From assembly GCF_051262515.1 (NCBI RefSeq), contig NZ_JBIMER010000014.1, forward strand, positions 9,543 to 73,542: a DNA stretch of 64,000 nucleotides. Reading direction: 5' to 3'. This DNA is from Arthrobacter_N sp051262515. GTDB taxonomy: Bacteria > Actinomycetota > Actinomycetes > Actinomycetales > Micrococcaceae. Below the pieces are notes generated by a model, which had not been told where the DNA came from, made no database searches, and was given only the letters and a program-made list of their open reading frames with translations. A program made the translations under genes and the position numbers. Position 1 is the first letter of the stretch. Every line of letters starts with the position of its first letter. This document shows positions 8,647 through 18,087 of this stretch, piece after piece.

Positions 8647-9351
8647 TCAGCCCTTCCAACGGTATTCGTATTCCGGTCGGCCGCGCGTCCCGTGCCGCGG
8701 CGACTTGGGCGCGACACCTTGGACGCTGAGGTGCTCCAGGTACCGCCGGGCGGTGACGCGGGAGATGTCGAGTGCCTCCGCGACCTCCGTGGCGGACAGG
8801 CCCGCCGCGGACCCGCGGAGGATGGCGGCGATCGAAGCGAGGGTCTCCTCCAGCATGCCCTTGGGGAGGCTGGCGGGTCCGGTGGTGCGCAGCGCGGCGA
8901 AGGCGTTGTCGATGGACGCCTGTGTGGGCGCGTCGGGACCGGAGAGGTTCAACCGGAAGCCGCGGTAGTTCTCCAGCTTCTCGCGGAAGGCCGCGAACGG
9001 AAAAGGCTTGATCAGGTATTGCGTGATCCCGGCCGCGATGGCCGTCCGGACCACCGACAGGTCCCGAACGGCCGTGATGGCGATGATGTCCACCGTGTTG
9101 CCTCGCCCGCGGATGCGCCGGGCGACGTCGAGGCCGTGCAAGTCCGGGAGGTTCATGTCCAAGAGCACCAGGTCCACGGGTGCGCCCGCGGCGCCGGCCG
9201 CCTCCAACAGCGACAGCGCCTCGGAGCCGCTGTGGGCGATCGCAGTGACATCGAACCCCGCCACCCGGCGGACGTAGTCGGCGTGGGCGGCGGCGGTGAT
9301 GGGTTCGTCGTCGGCGACAAGAACGCGCAGGACGCGCCGTGGATCAGCCAT
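8647..9351 (-). CDS. CitB/DcuR-family response regulator
   Basis: A 234-residue regulator with an N-terminal receiver domain (acidic DD at 14-15, phospho-acceptor D65 in LVLLDMNLPD, K115 in IKPF). The C-terminal helix-turn-helix part contains LSATEVAEALDISRVTARRYLEHL. This architecture is typical of partners of CitA/DcuS-type kinases. Start ATG 9351 overlaps the kinase stop by 8 bp; a start at 9390 is possible but would extend further into the kinase gene. With dctA just beyond the kinase gene, its likely target is the C4-dicarboxylate transporter promoter. Confidence 0.9.
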   Translation of the reverse strand: MADPRRVLRVLVADDEPITAAAHADYVRRVAGFDVTAIAHSGSEALSLLEAAGAAGAPVDLVLLDMNLPDLHGLDVARRIRGRGNTVDIIAITAVRDLSVVRTAIAAGITQYLIKPFPFAAFREKLENYRGFRLNLSGPDAPTQASIDNAFAALRTTGPASLPKGMLEETLASIAAILRGSAAGLSATEVAEALDISRVTARRYLEHLSVQGVAPKSPRHGTRGRPEYEYRWKG

Positions 9352-11038
9352 TCGGACGGCCCCCGGCTTTCCCGCGCGCGGTTCGTCCATACGCGGCCGA
9401 GCCGCGCTCCAGCGGCAGGGTGACGGTGAAGATGGCACCGGCGTCGTTATCCACTTCCAGCGAACCCCCGAGCCGCACCACCGCCTGCCGCACCAGCGCC
9501 AGGCCGAGGCCCCGGCCGCCCGCCGTCGACGAGGCCGGCTTTGTCGACGCTCCCATGCGCAGGAAATCCTCCAGATGATCCGGATCGATTCCGGGACCGG
9601 AATCGGCAACGGAGATCACGACGTCCGAGTCGACCACCGAAAAGTCGGCCCACACCCGACGCGCCGCGGACGTCGCCGCGGCGTCGAATGCGTTGTCCAG
9701 AAGGTTTCCCGTGATGGTCACGAGGTCCCGGGCGTCGAGGGAATCGCGGGGGAGCTCGCCGTTGGCCGTGAGGGTCAATTCGATGCCGCGCTCGTTGGCC
9801 TGAGCGGCCTTCCCGACGAGCAGCGCGGTGAGGAACGGTTCGTCGATGGACTGCACGACGTCGTCGGTCAGCCGCTGCGATTCCTGGCGGTCCCGGACCG
9901 CGAAGTCCAGCGCCTCGCGCTCCCGCCCCAGCTCGATCAGCGAGGCGACGGCGTGTAGGCGGTTGGCGTGCTCGTGCGTCTGTGCCCGCAGGGCCTCGGT
10001 CAGGGTCTTCATGGTCTCCAGCTCGCCCGTCAGCGCCTGGATTTCAGTATGGTCCCGCAGCGTGGCCACGGCGCCCGGGCGGCGCGCCATGGGCCGCCGC
10101 GCCCCCGGGCGCCCGACCCGCAACCCGACTGGACCGTCGGTGGGTTCCGCCGCCCGTTCCTGGCTGATGACCAGGACGCGGCTCTTGGTGAGGTGGATCT
10201 CGTCCGTGGCCCTCCTGCCGCTTTCGAAGAGGTCGCGGACGGTGTCCGCGAGACCGAGTTCGCCCACCGGGAGGGGCCTGAGGGCACCCGCTGGCGGCAG
10301 GCCGAGAAGGTCCGCGGCGTGGTCGTTGTAGAGGACCAGCCGCCCTTCGCCGTCGACGAGCACCAGCCCCTCGCGCAACGAGTGCAACGCGGAGTCGTAG
10401 TAGGCGAAGAGGCGCCGGAGCTCTTCGGGCCCGTAGCCGAGGGTGACCCGGCGCAGGTAGCGGCTGAGCAAGTACGCGGCCACGCCTCCCAGGGCGATGG
10501 CGGAGGCGGCGACACCCAGGATGGCCGGGACGCCGGCCGCCCGGCTGATGGCCAGGGTCCGCATCGTCACGCCCACGGACACCATGGCCGTGACTTGGCC
10601 GTCGGCGTCGCGGACGGGGGCGATCGCCCGGACCGAGGGACCCAGTGTGCCGGTGTACTCCTCGACGTGCGTACGTCCTGCGAGCGCCTGTTCGATGCTC
10701 CCGATGTAGGGGCGGCCGATTTGTTCGGGTGTCGGATGCGTGTACCTGGTCCGGTCGGTGTCCATCACCGTCACGAAATCCACCGACGCGCTCTCGTGGA
10801 GTTTACGCGCGTACGGCTGCAGTGCGGCGGAGGGGTCCGCGCCCTGGACGGCGGACTCCACGAAGGGGTCCAGCGCCAGCGTCGCCGCGACGCTAAGGAC
10901 CCTGTCGGCGGCGAAGTCGTGCGCCTGCGCCTCCGCGCCGCGGTAGCTGAAGGCGCTGACGACGAGAGCCACGGCGGTCACCAGCACCAGTTGCCACGCG
11001 AACAACCGGGTGGCCAGGCTCGCGGACCTGTTGCCCAT
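9344..11038 (-). CDS. CitA/DcuS-type sensor histidine kinase
   Basis: A 564-residue membrane sensor. TM1 lies at about 12-31, an extracytoplasmic Cache-like domain at about 32-168 and TM2 at about 169-191. A PAS domain is centred on LREGLVLVDGEGRLVLYND, followed by a Spo0B-type dimerisation helix with the phospho-His motif THEHANRLH (H355). The HATPase domain has an N box (GNLLDNAFDA) and G boxes (DSGPGID, GRGLGLALV). ATG 11038 follows GGGAGAG. It overlaps the response regulator gene and is divergent from dctA, matching the DctS/DcuS arrangement for external C4-dicarboxylate sensing. The ligand is inferred from the neighbour only. Confidence 0.92.
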   Translation of the reverse strand: MGNRSASLATRLFAWQLVLVTAVALVVSAFSYRGAEAQAHDFAADRVLSVAATLALDPFVESAVQGADPSAALQPYARKLHESASVDFVTVMDTDRTRYTHPTPEQIGRPYIGSIEQALAGRTHVEEYTGTLGPSVRAIAPVRDADGQVTAMVSVGVTMRTLAISRAAGVPAILGVAASAIALGGVAAYLLSRYLRRVTLGYGPEELRRLFAYYDSALHSLREGLVLVDGEGRLVLYNDHAADLLGLPPAGALRPLPVGELGLADTVRDLFESGRRATDEIHLTKSRVLVISQERAAEPTDGPVGLRVGRPGARRPMARRPGAVATLRDHTEIQALTGELETMKTLTEALRAQTHEHANRLHAVASLIELGREREALDFAVRDRQESQRLTDDVVQSIDEPFLTALLVGKAAQANERGIELTLTANGELPRDSLDARDLVTITGNLLDNAFDAAATSAARRVWADFSVVDSDVVISVADSGPGIDPDHLEDFLRMGASTKPASSTAGGRGLGLALVRQAVVRLGGSLEVDNDAGAIFTVTLPLERGSAAYGRTARGKAGGRPNG

Positions 11039-11165
11039 GGCTCTCCCTTCGTTGCGGCGGACCCATCGACCGTCGCGTGAACAGTATGAACGCAAGGGGT
11101 GATGCCGGTCACGCGGGCCGCACCATGGTCATAAGAAGTCCCACCAACAATACCGAGGAGTACCC
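11039..11165. promoter_or_regulatory. Divergent promoter region, sensor kinase / dctA
   Basis: A 127-bp non-coding stretch between the starts of the sensor kinase (minus) and dctA (plus). It must hold both promoters and probably the response-regulator site. No confident -35/-10 pair or repeat was identified by eye. Confidence 0.5.
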
Positions 11166-12482
11166 ATGGCGACGACGCCAACCCACCTTGAAGGGCAGCC
11201 GGGCAACACGCCGGCTGGCAACAACGCGGCACCCAAGAAGGACCGCACGCACTGGCTGTACGTGATGGTCATCGTGGCCGTCGTCGCCGGCGCCACGATC
11301 GGCCTGGTTTTCCCCGAGCTCGGCAAGTCCCTGAAACCGCTCGGAACCGCGTTCATCGCGCTCATCAAGATGATCATCGCCCCCATCATTTTCTGCACCA
11401 TCGTCCTGGGCATCGGTTCCATCGCCAAGGCCGCCACGGTCGGCAAGGTCGGCGGCCTCGCGCTTCTCTACTTCATGACGATGTCCACCTTCGCTCTGGC
11501 GATCGGGCTGATCGTGGGCAACATCATCCACCCCGGCTCCGGCCTCGAGCTCAAGCCGTACGAGTCGGCCGCCGGCGGCGAGGAGAACGCCACCGTCAAG
11601 TTCCTGCTGGAACTGATCCCCGGCGACATCGCGGTGCTGCCGACCCTCGTGCTGGCACTCTTCGTGGGATTCGCACTCCAGTCCATGGGCAAATCCGGTG
11701 AGCCCGTGCTCAACGGCATCCGCAACATCCAGGCCGTGGTCTTCCGCCTGATGATGATGATCATGTGGGCCGCCCCGATCGGCGCCTTCGGCGCCATCGC
11801 CGCGGTCGTCGGCGCCACCGGCTGGGCGGCCATCGGATCGATGGCCATCCTCATGGGTGCCTTCTACGCGACGTGCGCCGTCTTCATCGTGGTCGTTCTC
11901 GGCGGCCTGCTGAAGGTGGTCACCGGATTGAACATCTTCTCGCTGCTGCGCTATCTGGCCCGCGAGTACCTCCTGATCTTCTCGACGTCGTCCTCCGAGT
12001 CGGCGCTGCCCCGGCTCATCGCGAAGATGGAGCATGTCGGTGTGTCCAAGCCCGTCGTCGGCATCACGGTTCCGACCGGCTACTCGTTCAACCTGGACGG
12101 CACCGCCATCTACCTGACCATGGCGTCCCTGTTCGTCTCTACCGCCATGGGCATGCCCATGAACCTCGGCGAGCAGATCGGCCTTCTGGTGTTCATGATC
12201 ATCGCGTCCAAGGGCGCCGCGGGCGTCACCGGCGCCGGCCTGGCCACGCTCGCGGCCGGACTCCAGGCGCACCGCCCGGAGCTGTTGGACGGCATGGGCG
12301 TCATCGTCGGCATCGACAAGTTCATGTCCGAGGCGCGCGCACTGACCAACTTCACCGGCAACGCCGTGGCGACCCTGCTGATCGGAACCTGGACCCGGGA
12401 ACTGGACAAGGACCAGGCCCGCGCCGTGCTGGCGGGGGAGCGCCCCTTCGACGAGCTGTCCCTGCACCCGGAAAGCCATTGA
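11166..12482 (+). CDS. dctA: C4-dicarboxylate:cation symporter DctA
   Basis: A 438-residue dicarboxylate/amino acid:cation symporter (DAACS) family protein. It starts at ATG 11166 with GAGGAG eight bases upstream. An N-terminal tail of about 28 residues precedes eight predicted membrane segments and two re-entrant loops. Family signatures include FSTSSSESALPRLI (serine-rich hairpin), GYSFNLDGTAIY, and VGIDKFMSEARALTN near the C-terminus, which carries substrate and Na+ contacts. The SSSES and DKFMSEAR forms favour succinate/fumarate/malate over glutamate. The divergent two-component system supports this. Confidence 0.93.
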   Translation: MATTPTHLEGQPGNTPAGNNAAPKKDRTHWLYVMVIVAVVAGATIGLVFPELGKSLKPLGTAFIALIKMIIAPIIFCTIVLGIGSIAKAATVGKVGGLALLYFMTMSTFALAIGLIVGNIIHPGSGLELKPYESAAGGEENATVKFLLELIPGDIAVLPTLVLALFVGFALQSMGKSGEPVLNGIRNIQAVVFRLMMMIMWAAPIGAFGAIAAVVGATGWAAIGSMAILMGAFYATCAVFIVVVLGGLLKVVTGLNIFSLLRYLAREYLLIFSTSSSESALPRLIAKMEHVGVSKPVVGITVPTGYSFNLDGTAIYLTMASLFVSTAMGMPMNLGEQIGLLVFMIIASKGAAGVTGAGLATLAAGLQAHRPELLDGMGVIVGIDKFMSEARALTNFTGNAVATLLIGTWTRELDKDQARAVLAGERPFDELSLHPESH

Positions 12483-12557
12483 CCCGGGAAAGCCGCTAGC
12501 CGCGCCGCGCGCTAGCACCCACGGGTCGCCGGCGTCGCGTGGAGCCGCGAGCACGGC

Positions 12558-12591
12558 ACGGCCGCTTCGCCCCATCGGGCGGGGCGGCCGT
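12558..12591 (+). terminator. Hairpin downstream of dctA
   Basis: A 15-bp stem (arms 12558-12572 and 12577-12591, two G-U pairs) closes a CATC loop. It lies 75 bp after the dctA stop and 140 bp before parA. No U-tract follows. Confidence 0.6.
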
Positions 12592-12731
12592 CGTCGTCCC
12601 TGTCAACCCTCCACCTCAGCTTCAAGGTAAAGGCTCGCCGACCCGGCGCGTCCAACGGCACCGGACGGCGGGGGATAGCCTAGGGGGTAGGCAGGAATCA
12701 GAGTCAAACGAACGGAAGCGTGGTTCATACC

Positions 12732-13628
12732 GTGAGCGAGGAACAGGGTTCGGGCACCCGGACGGCAGGTCTGCTGAAGGAGCCGCCGGCGATGGGACCG
12801 ACCGGGCGACCCCTCACCACCTTCCCGGAGCCGCCGCCGCTTGACGGCCACGGCCCGGCGCGTGTCATCGCAATGGTGAACCAGAAGGGCGGGGTCGGCA
12901 AGACGACGTCGACGATCAACCTGGCCGCGGCGCTCGCCGAGTACGGCCGCAAGGTGCTGCTGGTGGACTTCGACCCGCAGGGGGCGCTGAGCGCGGGCTT
13001 CGGCACCAACCCGCACGAATTGGACACCACGGTCTACAACGTCCTGATGGACCGGAAGACGGACATCCGGGACGCCATCATGAACACCGACGTCGACAAC
13101 GTCGACCTGCTGCCGGCCAACATCGACCTCTCCGCCGCCGAGGTCCAGCTGGTGAACGAGGTCGCGCGCGAGCAGGTCCTGGACCGTGCGCTGCGCAAGG
13201 TCGCGGACGACTACGACGTCATCCTCATCGACTGCCAGCCCTCGCTTGGGCTGCTGACCGTCAACGCCTTGACCGCGGCGCACGGTGTCATCATTCCGCT
13301 GACCGCCGAGTTCTTCGCGTTGCGCGCCGTGGCGTTGCTGGTGGAGACCATCGAGAAAGTGCAGGACCGCCTCAACCCGGGGCTGCAGGTCGACGGTGTC
13401 CTGGCGACGATGTACGACGCGCGCACACTTCACAGCCGGGAGGTCCTCGGACGCCTCCTGGAGGCGTTTGGCGACAAGGTCTTCGAGACGGTCATCAAGC
13501 GCACCATCAAGTTCGCCGACGCCAACGTGGCCGCGGAACCGATCACCAGCTACGCCACCAACCACCCGGGCGCGGAGTCCTACCGCAACCTCGCCCGCGA
13601 ACTCGTCAGCCGCGGCGGCTCCCCGTAA
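12732..13628 (+). CDS. ParA-family ATPase (Soj-like) of the scpAB operon
   Basis: A deviant-Walker ParA ATPase with MVNQKGGVGKTTSTINLAAAL (signature Lys plus P-loop), the Walker A' region LLVDFDPQGALS and the downstream LIDCQPSLGLLTVNAL. A Pro-rich N-terminal extension of about 45 residues precedes the domain. GTG 12732 is chosen; GTG 12720 is equally open, and neither has ideal Shine-Dalgarno spacing. No parB is adjacent. In actinobacteria this paralogue commonly precedes scpA, and TAATG coupling (13626-13630) joins it to scpA here, suggesting a role in chromosome organisation rather than plasmid partition. Confidence 0.9.
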   Translation: MSEEQGSGTRTAGLLKEPPAMGPTGRPLTTFPEPPPLDGHGPARVIAMVNQKGGVGKTTSTINLAAALAEYGRKVLLVDFDPQGALSAGFGTNPHELDTTVYNVLMDRKTDIRDAIMNTDVDNVDLLPANIDLSAAEVQLVNEVAREQVLDRALRKVADDYDVILIDCQPSLGLLTVNALTAAHGVIIPLTAEFFALRAVALLVETIEKVQDRLNPGLQVDGVLATMYDARTLHSREVLGRLLEAFGDKVFETVIKRTIKFADANVAAEPITSYATNHPGAESYRNLARELVSRGGSP

Positions 13629-14497
13629 TGACCACGGGTGGGGCGGAGACCGCGCCGCCCGCAACCGTCGGGTTCGCCGTCAACCTGGCGAATTTCTCCG
13701 GTCCGTTCGACCTGCTGCTGGGCCTGATCTCCAAGCACCGGCTGGACATCACCGAAGTCTCGCTGGCGCGCGTCACGGACGAATTCATCGCCTATATCCG
13801 CGAGGTGCGCGAGCGAGGCGGCGAGAAGGCCCTGGACGAGACCACCCAGTTCCTCGTCATGGCTTCCACATTGCTTGACCTGAAGGCCGCGCGGCTGCTG
13901 CCGTCCGGGGAAGTGGAATCGGACGAGGACATTGCCCTTCTGGAGGCCCGGGACCTGCTCTTCGCCAGGCTCCTGCAGTACAAGGCATTCAAGGTCGTCG
14001 CCGGAGAGCTGGAGACCAGGCTGGAACTCGAGGCAGACCGTTTCCCCCGCCAGGTGTCGCTCGAGCCGCGGTTCTCGTCTCTCCTGCCCGAATTGCTGTG
14101 GAAGACCAGCGCGGCGGAATTTGCCGACCTGGCGCGGAGGGCCCTGGCGCCCAAGCCCGCCCGCGAAACCGAGGTGGGGCTGTCCCACCTGCACGCGCCC
14201 GCCGTGAGCGTTCGCGAACAGGCGGAGCACCTGGCTGAAATCCTGCGGTCCTCCGGCCGGCAATCCTTCCGGACGTTGATTGCCGACGCCGGATCGCGGC
14301 AGGTGGTGGTGGCGCGTTTCCTTGCGTTGCTGGAGATGTTCCGCGACCACGTCGTGGCGTTCGACCAGGTGGCGCCGCTGGGGGAACTCGAGGTCCGCTG
14401 GAACGCCCACGGCACGAACTGGAGCCCGGACCTGCTCCGCGAGGAATACGACACCGCGGCCGAGCCGGCCGGAGCCGCCACCGAAGGAGCCCCATGA
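13628..14497 (+). CDS. scpA: Segregation and condensation protein A
   Basis: A 289-residue kleisin of the SMC-ScpAB condensin. The N-terminal helical domain FSGPFDLLLGLISKHRLDITEVSLARVTDEF is the ScpA hallmark that contacts SMC. A central linker with acidic residues and a C-terminal winged helix (SRQVVVARFLALLEMFRDHVVAFDQ) complete it. The start overlaps the parA stop by one base and the end overlaps scpB by four, so the three genes are coupled. Confidence 0.95.
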   Translation: MTTGGAETAPPATVGFAVNLANFSGPFDLLLGLISKHRLDITEVSLARVTDEFIAYIREVRERGGEKALDETTQFLVMASTLLDLKAARLLPSGEVESDEDIALLEARDLLFARLLQYKAFKVVAGELETRLELEADRFPRQVSLEPRFSSLLPELLWKTSAAEFADLARRALAPKPARETEVGLSHLHAPAVSVREQAEHLAEILRSSGRQSFRTLIADAGSRQVVVARFLALLEMFRDHVVAFDQVAPLGELEVRWNAHGTNWSPDLLREEYDTAAEPAGAATEGAP

Positions 14498-15081
14498 GCG
14501 AAACCCCGCAGGACGTCCCGGATCCGGACGCGCTTCCCGGAGGCGCGCGCGCGGCGGTCGAAGCCGTGCTCATGGTGGTCGACGAACCGGTCTCCGCCGA
14601 ACGGTTGGCCGCGGTCCTCGGCCTGACGCCGCAACGGGTGCGAGGGCTCGTCCAGGAACTGCGCGCGGACTACGGAACCACCCGGGGATTCGAGCTCCGG
14701 GAGGTCGCGGGGGGCTTCCGGATCTTTTCCCGACGTGATTTTGCTCCCTTCGTGTCCCGCTTCGTTCTCGACGGCCAGACCGCCCGGCTGACACAGGCCG
14801 CGCTGGAGACCCTGGCCGTCGTGGCCTACCGCCAGCCCGTGTCCCGGGCGCGGATAGCGGCCATCCGGGGCGTCAACGTGGACTCGGTTGTACGGACACT
14901 CACGGTGCGTGGTTTGGTGGAGGAATCATCCACGGATCCGGAGACCGGCGCGCTCCTGTACCAGACCACCTCGTATTTTCTGGAAAGATTGGGTATGGGT
15001 AGCGTTTCGGAGCTGCCGAAGCTCTCACCGCACCTGCCCGGAATCGAGCACCTCGACGAGTTCGAGGACCACGGGTTCTAG
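14494..15081 (+). CDS. scpB: Segregation and condensation protein B
   Basis: A 195-residue protein with two winged-helix domains, the ScpB dimer that binds the ScpA linker in the SMC complex. Characteristic segments are AAVEAVLMVVDEPVSAERLA at the N-terminus and TQAALETLAVVAYRQPVSRARIAAIRGVNVDSVVRTL in the second domain. The ATGA overlap with scpA gives the start. Confidence 0.95.
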   Translation: MSETPQDVPDPDALPGGARAAVEAVLMVVDEPVSAERLAAVLGLTPQRVRGLVQELRADYGTTRGFELREVAGGFRIFSRRDFAPFVSRFVLDGQTARLTQAALETLAVVAYRQPVSRARIAAIRGVNVDSVVRTLTVRGLVEESSTDPETGALLYQTTSYFLERLGMGSVSELPKLSPHLPGIEHLDEFEDHGF

Positions 15082-15114
15082 GCACCATAACTACGCAACA
15101 TTGAAGGACATGAC

Positions 15115-16230
15115 ATGACCCAGGGATCCCGTTCCGGCGCAGGCCGCGGCGACCAGCGCCGCCAGGGCCCATCGCAGGGCTCGGGGCGCGGCCAGGGCCC
15201 CGCCTCTTCCGGACGCGACGGCGGACCGCGCCGCGACGAACGGCAGGGCGGCTCCTTCGGAGGGGCGTCCGACGGCGCCAAGGGCGGTCCCAGGGGCGGC
15301 TCCAAGGGCAAGCCCGCCGGCTCCGGCAAGTCCGGGGCCGGGAAGGCCGGAGGCGGCAAGCCGGGCGCCAAGCAGGGCGGCGCCTACGCATCCAAGGGCC
15401 CGCGCCCGTTCGGCAACGAGCGCTTCGGGCGCAACCTCGGGCCGGTGGCGCGCAAGCGCCCCGCGTCGAAGCCGGCGCCGCGGCCGCGGGAGGACGTCGA
15501 GGAGCAGGATGGCGTGCGGCTGCAGAAGGTCCTCGCCAACGCCGGGGTCGCCTCCCGCCGCGTCAGCGAGGAGATGATCGCAGGCGGCCGCGTCGAGGTC
15601 GACGGCGAGATCGTCACCGAGCTCGGCATGCGCGTCGATCCGGCCACGGTGAGCATCCACGTGGACGGGATGCGCATCCAGCTCAACGACACCCTGAAGT
15701 ACTTCGTTTTCAACAAGCCCCGCGGTGTGGTCTCCACCATGGACGATCCGGAGGGCCGCCGTTGCATCTCCGACTACGTCAAGAAGCGCGGCGAGCGGCT
15801 CTTCCACGTCGGCCGGCTCGATGTGAACACCGAGGGGCTGCTGCTGCTCACCAACGACGGCGAGCTGGCCAACCGCCTCACGCACCCGTCCTACGAGATC
15901 CCGAAGACGTACCTGGTCCAGGTGCCCGGCCCGATGGCGCAGGGCATCGGGGCGAAGATGAAGGACGGCATCCAGCTGGAGGACGGCTGGGCCAACGTCG
16001 ATTCCTTCAAGCTGGTGGACTCCACCCCCGGCAAGGTGCTCGTCGAGGTCATTCTGCACTCGGGTCGCAACCGCGTCGTCCGCCGTCTCTTCGATGCGGT
16101 CGGGCACCCCGTCAAGCGCCTCGTCCGCGTGCAGATGGGTCCCATCCGACTGGGCGACCAGAAACAGGGAACCATCCGCCCGCTGGGAAACCAAGAGGTC
16201 GGGCACCTGCTCGCCGCGGTGGGAATGTAG
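15115..16230 (+). CDS. rluB: 23S rRNA pseudouridine synthase, RluB/RsuA family
   Basis: A 371-residue enzyme that isomerises a uridine in rRNA. About 120 N-terminal residues are Gly/Ser/Arg/Lys-rich and disordered, as in actinobacterial RluB orthologues, and probably bind RNA. An S4 domain follows (VRLQKVLANAGVASRRVSEEMI), then the catalytic domain with FHVGRLDVNTEGLLLLTNDG, whose Asp is the nucleophile, and LHSGRNRVVRRLFDAVGH. Its place after scpB is the standard actinobacterial order. Which uridine is modified cannot be read from sequence alone. Confidence 0.93.
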   Translation: MTQGSRSGAGRGDQRRQGPSQGSGRGQGPASSGRDGGPRRDERQGGSFGGASDGAKGGPRGGSKGKPAGSGKSGAGKAGGGKPGAKQGGAYASKGPRPFGNERFGRNLGPVARKRPASKPAPRPREDVEEQDGVRLQKVLANAGVASRRVSEEMIAGGRVEVDGEIVTELGMRVDPATVSIHVDGMRIQLNDTLKYFVFNKPRGVVSTMDDPEGRRCISDYVKKRGERLFHVGRLDVNTEGLLLLTNDGELANRLTHPSYEIPKTYLVQVPGPMAQGIGAKMKDGIQLEDGWANVDSFKLVDSTPGKVLVEVILHSGRNRVVRRLFDAVGHPVKRLVRVQMGPIRLGDQKQGTIRPLGNQEVGHLLAAVGM

Positions 16231-16233
16231 CCG

Positions 16234-17337
16234 GTGACCGCGACTCACCTTTCCGGCAGCGTGCTGGTGGTCGGCACGGGCCTGCTGGGAGCGAGCATCG
16301 GCCTCGGCCTCAGCCGGCGCGGGGTCGACGTCCTCCTGTCGGATCCTTCGCCCACGGCGGAGAAGGTGGCGCAGGACATCGGCGCAGGAACCGTCCTGGG
16401 CGCAGGCAAGACGGCAACTCCGGACCTTGTCGTCGTCGCCGCGCCGCCGGACGTCACGGCGTCGGTCGTAGCGGCCGCGCTCCGCGAGCACCCGGGCGCC
16501 ACCGTCGTCGACATCGCGAGCGTGAAGTCGTCCATCCTGGAGTCGCTGCGCGCGGACGCGTCACTGCGGCCCGCGGACCTCGAGCGCTACGTCGGCACCC
16601 ATCCGATGGCCGGCCGCGAGAAGTCCGGCCCGGCCGCCGCGCGGGGGGAACTGTTCACGGCCATGCCCTGGGTCGTCTGCGCCCACCCGACGAGCAGTCA
16701 GCGCAGCCTGCTGGCTGCGGAGTCGCTGGCCATCGACCTCGGCGCCACGGTCAGCCGCATGGACGCCGCGGAACACGATGGCGCCGTCGCCCTCATCTCG
16801 CACTTTCCCCAGGTCGCCTCGTCGCTGCTGGCCTCCCGGCTGCTGAACGCACCGGGGCACACCCTGGCGCTCGCCGGCAACGGTCTGCGGGACACGACGC
16901 GGATCGCGGCGTCGGACCCGCGGCTCTGGATCCAGATCCTCAGCCACAACGCCCCCCAGCTGGTGCCGATCCTGCACGGCCTGCGCGAGGACCTGAACCG
17001 GCTCATCGACACCCTGGAGCATCCCGGCGCGCCGGGGGCGCTGCTCGACCTGGCGGAGCTGATGGGGGAGGGTAACGCCGGCCAGGCGAGAATCCCGGGC
17101 AAACACGGCGCGCCTCCCCAGGCGTTCGCCGTGGTCACCGTCCTCGTGGACGACACCCCCGGCCAAATCGCCCGTCTCCTGGCGGATGTCGGCGAGGCCG
17201 GCATCAACGTGGAGGACCTCCGCATGGAGCATTCCTCCGGACACCAGGTCGGCATGGTCGAGGTGTCCGTGCTCCCGGGCCGGAGCCAGGAACTGGTCTC
17301 CGCCCTCACCGATCGCGAATGGAAAGTGGTGCAGTAG
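16234..17337 (+). CDS. tyrA: Prephenate dehydrogenase
   Basis: A 367-residue NAD(P)-dependent enzyme of tyrosine synthesis that oxidises prephenate (or arogenate). The Rossmann motif VVGTGLLGASIGLGLSRRG spans residues 11-29, and GTHPMAGREKSG carries the substrate-binding His. A C-terminal ACT domain from about residue 285 (FAVVTVLVDDTPGQIARLLADVGEAGINVEDL) suggests allosteric control by tyrosine. The start is GTG 16234, three bases after the rluB stop, and the stop abuts cmk. Confidence 0.93.
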   Translation: MTATHLSGSVLVVGTGLLGASIGLGLSRRGVDVLLSDPSPTAEKVAQDIGAGTVLGAGKTATPDLVVVAAPPDVTASVVAAALREHPGATVVDIASVKSSILESLRADASLRPADLERYVGTHPMAGREKSGPAAARGELFTAMPWVVCAHPTSSQRSLLAAESLAIDLGATVSRMDAAEHDGAVALISHFPQVASSLLASRLLNAPGHTLALAGNGLRDTTRIAASDPRLWIQILSHNAPQLVPILHGLREDLNRLIDTLEHPGAPGALLDLAELMGEGNAGQARIPGKHGAPPQAFAVVTVLVDDTPGQIARLLADVGEAGINVEDLRMEHSSGHQVGMVEVSVLPGRSQELVSALTDREWKVVQ

Positions 17338-18006
17338 ATGAAGCAGCTAGTGGTGGCCGTCGACGGACCCTCCGGAAGCGGCAAGTCATCGGTTTCCAAG
17401 GAGGCCGCCCGGCGCCTCGGCGCCGCGTATCTCGACACCGGCGCCATGTACCGCGCCGTGACCTGGCACTGCCTCGACGCTGGAACGGACCTGACCGACG
17501 CCGCGGCCGTGGCCTCCGCCGTGCGCGCCGCGGACCTGTCGATCAGCACGGACCCAGATGTGGACGAGGTTCGGATCCACGGCACGGACGTCACGCTCGC
17601 GATCCGCGAGCCGTTCGTCTCGGAGGCCGTCTCGGCCGTTGCGACCAACCTGGAGGCGCGGGCCGAGCTGGTCCGCCGGCAGCGCGAACTGATCGCCGGC
17701 CAGGGACGGATCGTCGCGGAGGGCCGGGACATCACCACCGTGGTCGCGCCGGACGCGGACGCGAGGATCCTCCTGACCGCCAGCGAGGAGGCCCGCCTGC
17801 GGCGCCGCGGGATCCAGTTGGGCGGCACGCAGTCCTCGGAGCAACTGCACCGGCAGGTGCTCACCCGAGACGCCCGGGATTCGGCCGTCACCAACTTCAC
17901 CACGGCGGCCGACGGCGTCGTCACGCTCGACTCCTCGGAACTCGACTTCGAGCAGACGGTGCGGGCCGTTCTGGAGATCGTCCAGGGGCGGCCCGAACGG
18001 GCCTAG
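17338..18006 (+). CDS. cmk: Cytidylate kinase
   Basis: A 222-residue CMP/dCMP kinase. It has a P-loop VAVDGPSGSGKSSVSK (residues 6-21), the CMP-binding YLDTGAMYRAVTW, and VAEGRDITTVVAPDADARI. Its ATG directly follows the tyrA TAG. In some actinobacteria cmk and der are fused; here they are separate genes 81 bp apart. Confidence 0.95.
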   Translation: MKQLVVAVDGPSGSGKSSVSKEAARRLGAAYLDTGAMYRAVTWHCLDAGTDLTDAAAVASAVRAADLSISTDPDVDEVRIHGTDVTLAIREPFVSEAVSAVATNLEARAELVRRQRELIAGQGRIVAEGRDITTVVAPDADARILLTASEEARLRRRGIQLGGTQSSEQLHRQVLTRDARDSAVTNFTTAADGVVTLDSSELDFEQTVRAVLEIVQGRPERA

Positions 18007-18087
18007 AAACACATCGGCCCAAGACATGCGAAAATGGAAGGTGCCTTCGCGTCCGGCGGGGGCGGCAAACAAAGGAAACCCCTCATC

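Noticed and set aside
11109..12575. A 488-codon minus-strand frame
   Set aside because: Antisense to dctA; its His/Asp-rich sequence is the complement of a membrane protein, not a protein of its own.
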